A DNA stretch of 64,000 nucleotides, taken from positions 2,704,501 to 2,768,500 of the forward strand of contig NZ_AZUR01000001.1 in the NCBI RefSeq assembly GCF_000527175.1, given 5' to 3'. Made by a program: the position numbers and the translations under genes. This document shows, piece after piece, positions 44,441 through 50,626 of this stretch; position 1 is the first letter of the stretch; each line of letters starts with the position of its first letter. The stretch is from Pseudogulbenkiania sp. MAI-1. Its GTDB lineage: Bacteria; Pseudomonadota; Gammaproteobacteria; Burkholderiales; Chromobacteriaceae. The notes below the pieces were generated by a model. That model had not been told where the DNA came from, searched no databases, and was given only the letters and a program-made list of their open reading frames with translations.

Positions 44441-45409
44441 GTGCGAAATTTCCCCATGCGTTTACCCGCCTCCCACCGGGGCGATCGGATCGATCGGCCT
44501 GTGGGAGGTTTTCACGCTACCGGAGCCTCCAGGGCGGCTTCCCCTGCCCGCCACCGGCGCTCCCCCCACCCTCCCGCCTCCGTCCCGGCTCGACCTGCCC
44601 GCACGGCGCCCGAGCTGACGCGGCTGTCGTTCCGGCTGGCCGGCGAGCAACCCGGCTCCCCGGGGAAAACCCCGCCGGGCGATACCGGCACCCTCAACAA
44701 CGGCAAATTTCATCGGCGGCGGACCCTCGTCCATACCATCCGCGTGCTGCTGGCCAATGATCGCCAGATCATCCTGTGGGGCCTCGAGAAACTGATCAAC
44801 GCCGAGATACCGCGCATGAAGGTCATCGCCAAGGCCATCAGCAACGCCGAGTTGTTGAGTCTGACCGAGAAGTACCGGCCCGACGTGACCCTGCTCGAGC
44901 TCGAACTGGGCGGCGAGAACAACATCGACCTCATCCCCGATTTGCTGCGCGACGCGCACGGGCGGGTGCTGATCCTCAGCGGGACCAGCGACAAGCAGCA
45001 GCTCGACCGCGCCGTCCTCAACGGCGCGCACGGCATCCTGCGCAAGGAAGAGCCGGTGGAAGCCATCGTCAAGGCCATCGAAAGGGTGCATGAAGGCGAA
45101 CTCTGGCTCGACCGGATCACCACCGGCAGCCTGTTCGGGGAGCTGTCGGGCAACAGCCCGCCCGACCCCGAGGCACAGCGGCTGGCGACGCTCACCCCCA
45201 GGGAGCTCGACATTATCGCCGCCGTCGTCAACCACCCCGGCGCCCGCACCCGCGAGCTGGCGGACCTGCTCTACCTCAGCGAGCACACGCTGCGCAACCG
45301 CCTGTCGCGGATCTACAGCAAGCTGGACGTGGCGAACCGCCTCGACCTGTTCGCTTACGCCAGTCAATGCGGACTGGGGCAATCGCCAGACAACACAGCC
45401 GGGTCGTAA
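44441..45409 (+). CDS. LuxR/NarL-type response regulator with atypical receiver
   Basis: A 322-residue frame. Residues ~100-220 form a receiver domain (TIRVLLANDRQIILWGLEKL) and 235-315 a LuxR-type DNA-binding domain (LTPRELDIIAAVVNHPGART, SEHTLRNRLSRIYSKLDV). The phosphorylated aspartate is replaced by glutamate (E153 in VTLLELELGG) and the acidic pair is N106-D107 rather than D-D. It may therefore be phosphate-independent. The start is uncertain: no ATG, GTG or TTG lies between residue 21 and the receiver. The first ~95 residues are an unconserved Pro/Arg-rich stretch that may be partly untranslated. It precedes a candidate modified-peptide cassette and may control it. No kinase is adjacent. 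Confidence 0.82.
   Translation: MRNFPMRLPASHRGDRIDRPVGGFHATGASRAASPARHRRSPHPPASVPARPARTAPELTRLSFRLAGEQPGSPGKTPPGDTGTLNNGKFHRRRTLVHTIRVLLANDRQIILWGLEKLINAEIPRMKVIAKAISNAELLSLTEKYRPDVTLLELELGGENNIDLIPDLLRDAHGRVLILSGTSDKQQLDRAVLNGAHGILRKEEPVEAIVKAIERVHEGELWLDRITTGSLFGELSGNSPPDPEAQRLATLTPRELDIIAAVVNHPGARTRELADLLYLSEHTLRNRLSRIYSKLDVANRLDLFAYASQCGLGQSPDNTAGS
44469..44513 (+). terminator. Possible terminator hairpin after the BNR gene
   Basis: CCTCCCAC (44469-44476) pairs with GTGGGAGG (44501-44508), and TTTTC follows. The 24-base loop contains further short GATCG pairings. It could end the MoaD-BNR transcript. It lies inside the ambiguous N-terminal part of the next reading frame. Confidence 0.5.
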
Positions 45410-45803
45410 TATCCCACCACCTCCGGGACGTTTGTCCCGCCTTCCCCCCTTCATATTCGGTACACCTGCCCCCTGCAAAACAGGACAACCCCCTCCTGCG
45501 CCCGGCAAGATAGCCGCCTACGCTTTAAGCAAGAAAAGAAGGTCCGATACAGAGACCCCTGAATTGAGGCAAGAACCGCTATGGCGGTTGGCACCAAAAG
45601 GAGGGGGAATGTATCGGTTTTGTTTTAAAGCCGCCCCGGTTTTGCGGTATGCCGCAGCGAATACCGCAAGGGGTGCAAGGTTGTGCCGGTGGCGAGCGAT
45701 CGCCAACCCAATCGGCGCAAGGAGGTTGCAGTCGGCACCTTCCCTGCCATCACGGTGGGCAGTACGGCCGTAACCGGTTCAGAGAGGAAAGGAGTTTTTC
45801 GCT
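45410..45803. promoter_or_regulatory. 394-base leader of the peptide cassette with several hairpins
   Basis: No conserved gene is seen. The region is rich in perfect inverted repeats: CGGGAC-GTTT-GTCCCG at 45424-45439, AACCGC-TATG-GCGGTT at 45574-45589 and GCGGTAT...ATACCGC at 45644-45667. These may be operators for the neighbouring LuxR-type regulator or RNA structures of a long 5' leader. A 54-codon frame (45609-45773) behind an AGGAGGGGGA ribosome-binding-like sequence encodes a basic peptide and is listed separately. Confidence 0.5.
45609..45773 (+). CDS. Possible small basic peptide in the cassette leader
   Basis: A 54-residue frame starting MYRFCFKAAPVLRYAAANTA immediately after AGGAGGGGGA. 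It is rich in Arg and Ala, has no recognisable domain, and overlaps the inverted repeat at 45644-45667. It may be a leader peptide involved in attenuation or a chance frame; support is weak. Confidence 0.25.
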   Translation: MYRFCFKAAPVLRYAAANTARGARLCRWRAIANPIGARRLQSAPSLPSRWAVRP

Positions 45804-45986
45804 ATGAGCAAATCGGATCAAATGGTAGACAAGCTCGACCTGCAAATCGAAGAGCTTGAAGAGCGGATTGCCCCGACAGCAGTCGGCCAACTGGGCTATG
45901 AAGGCCAGCCGGGCAACCAAGGCAACGGCCTGCAGGGTTACGAAGGCCAGCCGGGTAACCAAGGCGGTGCCGCTCACAATCCGTGA
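45804..45986 (+). CDS. Candidate RiPP-like precursor peptide with tandem GYEGQPGNQG repeats
   Basis: A 60-residue peptide behind a strong AAGGAG site. Residues 1-28 are an acidic, helical leader-like segment (KLDLQIEELEERIAPT, 10-25). Residues 29-60 are Gly/Gln/Asn-rich with two exact copies of GYEGQPGNQG (31-40 and 45-54), then GAAHNP. The composition change, the small size and the two downstream genes for a PqqD-like/M50/HlyD fusion and a 2OG-Fe(II) oxygenase suggest a ribosomally made peptide that is modified, cleaved and exported. Hydroxylation of Pro, Asn or Tyr in the repeats is a testable guess. No known RiPP class is recognised. A leader-less structural or signalling peptide is the alternative. 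Confidence 0.78.
   Translation: MSKSDQMVDKLDLQIEELEERIAPTAVGQLGYEGQPGNQGNGLQGYEGQPGNQGGAAHNP
45894..45965 (+). repeat. Two 30-base direct repeats coding GYEGQPGNQG
   Basis: Copies at 45894-45923 and 45936-45965 differ at only three third-codon positions (GGC/GGT, TAT/TAC, GGC/GGT) while encoding identical residues. They are separated by 12 bases. This points to internal duplication with protein sequence maintained. Confidence 0.9.
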
Positions 45987-46036
45987 TTGACGACGCATCC
46001 GTCGGCTAAGTAGCTGTTGCAACTCCACAAAGGAAC

Positions 46037-46130
46037 GGTACGGCCTCACGAGGCTGCCGTATCCTCTTTCGCCACCACCAGGTGCACCTGAGGCGCAGGA
46101 AGATACGAGGCAGACATCGTGAGGCCGTCT
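46037..46130 (+). promoter_or_regulatory. Alternative hairpins (attenuator-like) between peptide and protease genes
   Basis: TACGGCCTC-AC-GAGG-CT-GCCGTA (46039-46062) forms a local hairpin followed by TCCTCTTT. The same strand is also the near-inverse of 46103-46129: ACGGCCTCACGA (46040-46051) pairs perfectly with TCGTGAGGCCGT (46117-46128), and CTGCC/GTATC pair with GATAC/GGCAG. Inside lies a perfect palindrome CAGGTGCACCTG (46079-46090). The two folds exclude each other, like terminator and antiterminator. Likely purpose: more precursor than enzyme. Function inferred. Confidence 0.6.
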
Positions 46131-46208
46131 GTCGACATCAAGAAACAGCTGCATCCACCATCAAGGGGGCCGGTGATAGCGCGTTTTTTTTGCGCCAGGT
46201 TATTGGCC

Positions 46209-48659
46209 ATGAATACGGCGACCCCACTACGCGAATCTTTCTGCGAGTATCCGCGGCTGCGTCACGATCTGCGCATCAGCGAGCAAAACACGCGCGAGGG
46301 TACCGTCTACGTCATCGGCACACCGGAGGGCGGACGCTTCTTCCGCTTCGGCGAGTCGGAATACTTCATCGCCCGTCAGCTCGACGGCGCCACCTCCCCC
46401 GAGGAAATCCGCCACCGTGCCGAGGCCCGGTTCGGCAGCGAACTGCCGGCCGAGGTGCTGGAGAAATTCCTGAGCCAGGCCCGCAGCATCGGGCTGCTGG
46501 AGGGGGAACAACCCGGTGATAATGGACCCGCCCCCGCACGCAGGCGGGTCCGCGGCGACCCGCTCTACCTGCGACTCAAGGCCATCGACCCGGACCGACA
46601 GCTGGAATGGCTGCTGCCCAAGTTCCGCTTCTGCTTCACGCGCGGCTTCGTCGTCTGCAGCGTGCTAGTGGGGCTGCTGGCGTCGGCCATCCTCGTCGGC
46701 AACGCAGCGGATGTCCGCGAGGAATTCGCCCGGCTCGACCACTTCCACGCCCTTGCCTACGCCTGGTTCGTCCTGCTGGCGACGATGGCCGGCCACGAGT
46801 ACGCCCACGGCCTGGCCTGCAAGCATTTCGGCGGACAGGTGCGCGAGATGGGTTTCATGCTGATCTATTTCCAGCCGGCGGTGTACTGCAACGTCAACGA
46901 TGCCTGGCTGTTCGCCGAGAAATCGAAACGGCTCTGGGTGGCGGCGGCGGGACCGTACCTGGACATGCTGCTGTGGGCGATCGCCACCGTCGTCTGGCGC
47001 GTGACGGACCCCGACAGCTGGGTCCATTTCACCGCGCTGGTGGTGATGCTCACCACCGTAGCCCGCACCCTGCTCAACCTGAACCCACTGATCAAGCTCG
47101 ACGCCTATTACTTTCTCGCCGACCTGGTCGAAATCCACAATCTGCGCTTCCGCGCCTTCCGCTACCTGGGCGGACTGTGGCGCCGGCTGTGGGGGGCATC
47201 CGCCCCCACCGACACGCCGACGGCACGCGAGCGGCGCATCTTCATCGCCTACGGCGTACTCGCCGGCATCTATTCCGTCCTGCTGCTGGGCTACGTCGCC
47301 GCCTGGTTCGGCCAGTACCTCGTCGAGCGTTACCGGGGACTGGGTTTTCTGATCTTTATGGGACTGCTCATCATGATATTCAGGCATCCTCTCAAGCAGT
47401 CGCTGCACGTGCTGCCCGAGCGCCTGCGCTCGGGGCTCGCCGGCTCCGACTCGACGAAGCGGCGGACCCGCATCGCGGTGCTCGCCCTCCTGGCCCTGAT
47501 CGCCGTGCTGCCGGTGCCGATGATGGTATCCGGCAACTTCGCCGTGCTGCCGACCCAGAACGCCGACATCCGCCCCGACGTGGACGGTGTCATCGAAGCG
47601 ATCTACGTCAAGGAAGGCGACCGGGTCGGGAAAGGCGCGCTGATCGCCCGGCTGTCCAACCGCGACCGCCAGGCCGCGCTCGACCAGCTCGACGCGGCGA
47701 TCCTGGAACGGCAGGCCAAACTGAAAATGCTGCGCCTCGGCGCCCGCAGCGAAGACATCGCACTGCTGCGCCAGCGGCTGGCCACCGCCAGTACGCGCGA
47801 ACTAGAGACGAAACGGCTCTATGCCGAAGAGGTGCAACTACATGCGGCACGCCTGGCCGCCGCCCAGGCCGGCGCCAGCAAAGCCGCGGAGCAGCTCAAG
47901 TTCGCCGAAGAGAAATTCGTGCAGATGAAGCCACTGGAGGGCAGTGGTGCCATCTCGCCGCTGGAACTCAAGGAAGCCGAATCGGACGCCGTGATCCGGC
48001 GCAAGACATTGGAAGAAGCCCAGGCCACGCTGCAATACGTACGCTCCCAGAACCTGGAGGAGCGCCGTAAGGACATGGCGCTGGCCGCGGCCGGCCGCCA
48101 GGAGGCGGAGCGTGAACTGCAGCGCCTGCAGGCCGGCAGCCGCCCGGAAGAGATAGAGGCCGCCGAAGCCGAGGTCGCCAGCCTCGAGGCGCGGCGCGCC
48201 AATCTGCGCGACCAGATCCAGCGCGCGGAGATCCGCGCCCCCCACGCCGGCGTGATCACCACGCCCCGGCTGGAAGAGATGGTCGGCCAGCATGTCTTCA
48301 AAGGCGGGCTGATCGCCAAGGTCCACGACCTGCACAAGGTGACCGCCGAGATCTCGGTGCCCGAGCTCGACATCGCCGACGTGCGGGTCGGCCAGCCGGT
48401 GCGGCTCAAGGCCCGCGCCTTCGCCGGCGAAACCTTCGAGGGCACAGTGACCGGCATCTCGCCCGCCACCGCCGCATCCGACCGCCCCTCGGGCTCCAAG
48501 GTCGTGCGCGTCCGGACAGTGATCGACAACGCCGGCGGCCTGCTCAAGTCCGACATGACGGGAGTCGCCAAGATCGAAGCCGACGACCGGCCGCTGATCG
48601 CGGTGCTGGGGCACGACCTGATCAGCACGCTAAGGGTCGAATTCTGGTCATGGTGGTAA
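46209..48659 (+). CDS. PqqD-like / M50 zinc protease / HlyD-type fusion protein
   Basis: An 816-residue membrane protein with three parts. Residues ~15-100 resemble the PqqD/RRE winged-helix fold (FRFGESEYFIARQLDGATSP), which binds leader peptides in RiPP enzymes. Residues ~140-370 are a membrane-embedded M50 site-2-type protease with HEYAH at 196-200 and NPLIKLDAYYFLAD (292-305). After more membrane segments, ~440-816 form a HlyD-like periplasmic adaptor: a lipoyl/barrel start (ADIRPDVDGVIEAIYVKEGD), a long coiled coil, and RAEIRAPHAGVITTPRLEEM-type return. It probably cleaves and hands over the peptide. No ABC exporter is adjacent. The ATG at 46209 was preferred to a GTG at 46119, whose extra residues are unconserved and follow a T8 run. 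Confidence 0.88.
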   Translation: MNTATPLRESFCEYPRLRHDLRISEQNTREGTVYVIGTPEGGRFFRFGESEYFIARQLDGATSPEEIRHRAEARFGSELPAEVLEKFLSQARSIGLLEGEQPGDNGPAPARRRVRGDPLYLRLKAIDPDRQLEWLLPKFRFCFTRGFVVCSVLVGLLASAILVGNAADVREEFARLDHFHALAYAWFVLLATMAGHEYAHGLACKHFGGQVREMGFMLIYFQPAVYCNVNDAWLFAEKSKRLWVAAAGPYLDMLLWAIATVVWRVTDPDSWVHFTALVVMLTTVARTLLNLNPLIKLDAYYFLADLVEIHNLRFRAFRYLGGLWRRLWGASAPTDTPTARERRIFIAYGVLAGIYSVLLLGYVAAWFGQYLVERYRGLGFLIFMGLLIMIFRHPLKQSLHVLPERLRSGLAGSDSTKRRTRIAVLALLALIAVLPVPMMVSGNFAVLPTQNADIRPDVDGVIEAIYVKEGDRVGKGALIARLSNRDRQAALDQLDAAILERQAKLKMLRLGARSEDIALLRQRLATASTRELETKRLYAEEVQLHAARLAAAQAGASKAAEQLKFAEEKFVQMKPLEGSGAISPLELKEAESDAVIRRKTLEEAQATLQYVRSQNLEERRKDMALAAAGRQEAERELQRLQAGSRPEEIEAAEAEVASLEARRANLRDQIQRAEIRAPHAGVITTPRLEEMVGQHVFKGGLIAKVHDLHKVTAEISVPELDIADVRVGQPVRLKARAFAGETFEGTVTGISPATAASDRPSGSKVVRVRTVIDNAGGLLKSDMTGVAKIEADDRPLIAVLGHDLISTLRVEFWSWW

Positions 48660-48688
48660 GCCGCCCCGCATTCATCCAGGAGCCCCAC

Positions 48689-49369
48689 ATGAGCACCGCC
48701 ACCGCTTCCCCGCCCGCCGGCACGGAAGAACGCCCCGCCGATGCGCCCCACAGGCAAGTCAAAGTCGGCGTGATGCCGCTGTTCTCGAGCTGGGTCTACC
48801 TCTGCGAAGACGGGCCGCGCAACCTGAACGGCCCGCTGGAAGAGCTCGCCCACCGCCTGATGCAGGACGAACGCAACGCCGGCCACCGCACCAACGCCGG
48901 GGGCTGGCACTACGCTGACGACCTGTTCCGGCTGGACGAGCCGGTGGTCGAGGCGTTCCGCGGTTACATGGAACAGCACGTGCAGGCCTTTCTCAACCAC
49001 TTCCGCCCGCCGGAGCGCAAGAAGCAGGACCGCTTCCGGCTGGAAGGCTGGATCAACGTCAACCGGGCGGGCGACTACAACGTGCTGCACTGCCATCCGG
49101 GCAGTTTTCTCTCGGCCGTCTACTACGTGCGCGTCCCGCAGCCGATGCAGGGTGGCGAGATCGTGTTCCGCGACCCGCGCGGCCCGGCCGTGGCGATGTA
49201 CGAGACGCCCGGCATCGAGCTGCCGTGGGTCGGCAGCGGCACCGGCGTGCCGTTTTCACCCGCCACCGGCCAGCTGCTGTTGTTCCCGGCCTGGCTCGAA
49301 CACCGCGTCGCGCCATTCGAGGGCGTCGGCGAGCGCATCTCGATCGCCTTCAACGCCACCAATCCCTGA
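48689..49369 (+). CDS. 2OG-Fe(II) oxygenase family protein (putative hydroxylase)
   Basis: A 226-residue protein matching the putative 2OG-Fe(II) oxygenase group typified by W-N-...-N-H-H-P...S-A/G-VYYV. Visible are GWINVNRAGDYNVLHCHPGS (120-139, with H134 and H136), LSAVYYVRVP, GGEIVFRDPRG, and the second half of the jelly roll LLLFPAWLEHRVAPFEGVGE with H205 and the 2OG-binding R216 (ERISIAFN). The ATG lies 29 bases after the protease-adaptor stop codon with a CAGGAG site, so the genes are co-transcribed. It would hydroxylate a small molecule or, more likely here, the precursor peptide. Confidence 0.85.
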   Translation: MSTATASPPAGTEERPADAPHRQVKVGVMPLFSSWVYLCEDGPRNLNGPLEELAHRLMQDERNAGHRTNAGGWHYADDLFRLDEPVVEAFRGYMEQHVQAFLNHFRPPERKKQDRFRLEGWINVNRAGDYNVLHCHPGSFLSAVYYVRVPQPMQGGEIVFRDPRGPAVAMYETPGIELPWVGSGTGVPFSPATGQLLLFPAWLEHRVAPFEGVGERISIAFNATNP

Positions 49370-49483
49370 ACCCGGCACCCCTCACGGCCGGCCGGGCCAA
49401 CAATTCGCCGCCCCCGCGCTGACAGGCGGGGGACAAACCCCGTAAAATGACGGTCTGATCCCAAAGAACCAGGAAGGACCGCC

Positions 49484-49717
49484 ATGGCCAAATCCGCCAA
49501 GGCCCCGGCCAGCTTCGAAGCCTCGCTGGCCCAGCTGGAGGACATCATCCAGGCAATGGAAAGCGGCGACATGCCGCTGGAGACCGCCCTCACCTCGTAC
49601 AAGCAGGGCGTCGAACTGATCAAGTTCTGCCAGGCCAAGCTGGCCGACGCCGAGCAGCAGCTGAAAATCCTCGAAAACAACGAACTCAAAACGCTGGATC
49701 TGCCGAATGGCCAATGA
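49484..49717 (+). CDS. xseB: Exodeoxyribonuclease VII small subunit
   Basis: A 77-residue protein of the usual length. The family core FEASLAQLEDIIQAMESGDM and LETALTSYKQGVELIKFCQA is intact. It partners with XseA in degrading single-stranded DNA. It overlaps the ispA start by 11 bases, giving the common xseB-ispA-dxs arrangement. Confidence 0.97.
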   Translation: MAKSAKAPASFEASLAQLEDIIQAMESGDMPLETALTSYKQGVELIKFCQAKLADAEQQLKILENNELKTLDLPNGQ

Positions 49718-50603
49718 CGACTTCATCGGCTGGATGACCGGCATCCAGCAAACCATGGAAGACGCGCTCGCGCGCTTCCTGCCCAACCCCGACACGGCGC
49801 CGCAGCGCCTGCACGAGGCGATGCGCTACAGCACGCTGGACGGCGGCAAGCGCGTGCGACCGCTCCTGGTGCACGCCGCCGGCGAACTGGTTGGCGCCCA
49901 GCCCGAGCACCTCGCGCGCATCGGCGCGGCGGTGGAGATGATCCACGCCTACTCGCTGGTGCACGACGACATGCCGTGCATGGACGATGACGTGCTGCGC
50001 CGTGGCAAGCCGACCTGTCACGTGGCCTTCGACGAGGCCACCGCCCTCCTGGTCGGCGACGCGCTGCAGACGCTGGCTTTCGACGTCATCGCCACCCCGA
50101 TGGACGGCGTGGCGCCCACCGCCCAGCTGGAGATGGTGCGCACGCTGGCGCGCGCCTCGGGCCACGGCGGCATGGCCGGCGGCCAGGCCATCGATCTGGC
50201 CAGCGTCGGCCAGACGCTGTCGCTGCCCGAGCTGGAATACATGCACTGCCTCAAGACCGGCGCACTGATCCGCGCCGCGGTGCTGCTGGGCGCGCTGGCC
50301 GGCAAGCCGCTCTCGGCCGACGAAACCGAGCGGCTCGACCACTTCGCCAAGCGCATCGGGCTTGCCTTCCAGGTGGTCGACGACGTGCTCGACGTCGACG
50401 CCGACACTGCCACGCTCGGCAAGACCGCCGGCAAGGACGCCGCCAACGACAAGCCGACCTACGTCAGCCTGATGGGCCTGTCCGAAGCGCGCGCCTTCGC
50501 CCGCGAGCTGCGCGACGAAGCCTTCGCCGCGCTGGACAGTTTCGGCCCCGGCGCCCAACGACTCAAGGACCTGGCCGACTACATCGTCGCCCGCTCCTTC
50601 TAA
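49707..50603 (+). CDS. ispA: Farnesyl diphosphate synthase (polyprenyl synthetase)
   Basis: A 298-residue E-polyprenyl synthase. The first aspartate-rich motif is HDDMPCMDDD (about 87-96) and the second is VVDDVLDVD (about 224-232); GGKRVRP lies near residue 47. It condenses isopentenyl and dimethylallyl diphosphates to C15. It overlaps xseB and is followed by dxs after 23 bases, linking the first and a late step of isoprenoid synthesis. Confidence 0.97.
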   Translation: MANDDFIGWMTGIQQTMEDALARFLPNPDTAPQRLHEAMRYSTLDGGKRVRPLLVHAAGELVGAQPEHLARIGAAVEMIHAYSLVHDDMPCMDDDVLRRGKPTCHVAFDEATALLVGDALQTLAFDVIATPMDGVAPTAQLEMVRTLARASGHGGMAGGQAIDLASVGQTLSLPELEYMHCLKTGALIRAAVLLGALAGKPLSADETERLDHFAKRIGLAFQVVDDVLDVDADTATLGKTAGKDAANDKPTYVSLMGLSEARAFARELRDEAFAALDSFGPGAQRLKDLADYIVARSF

Positions 50604-50626
50604 ATCTGCACACACGCAAACACACA

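Noticed and set aside
44469..44513. LuxR-box-like operator
   Set aside because: The CCTCCCAC/GTGGGAGG stem followed by TTTT fits a terminator better than a regulator site.
45541..45803. Cyclic-di-GMP-type riboswitch in the peptide leader
   Set aside because: GC-rich hairpins are present, but I could not place the conserved core bases of any known riboswitch.
46119..46208. Upstream GTG start for the protease-adaptor protein
   Set aside because: The extra 30 residues cross the right arm of the hairpin and a T8 run and show no conserved character; the ATG at 46209 is simpler, though its ribosome-binding site is weak.
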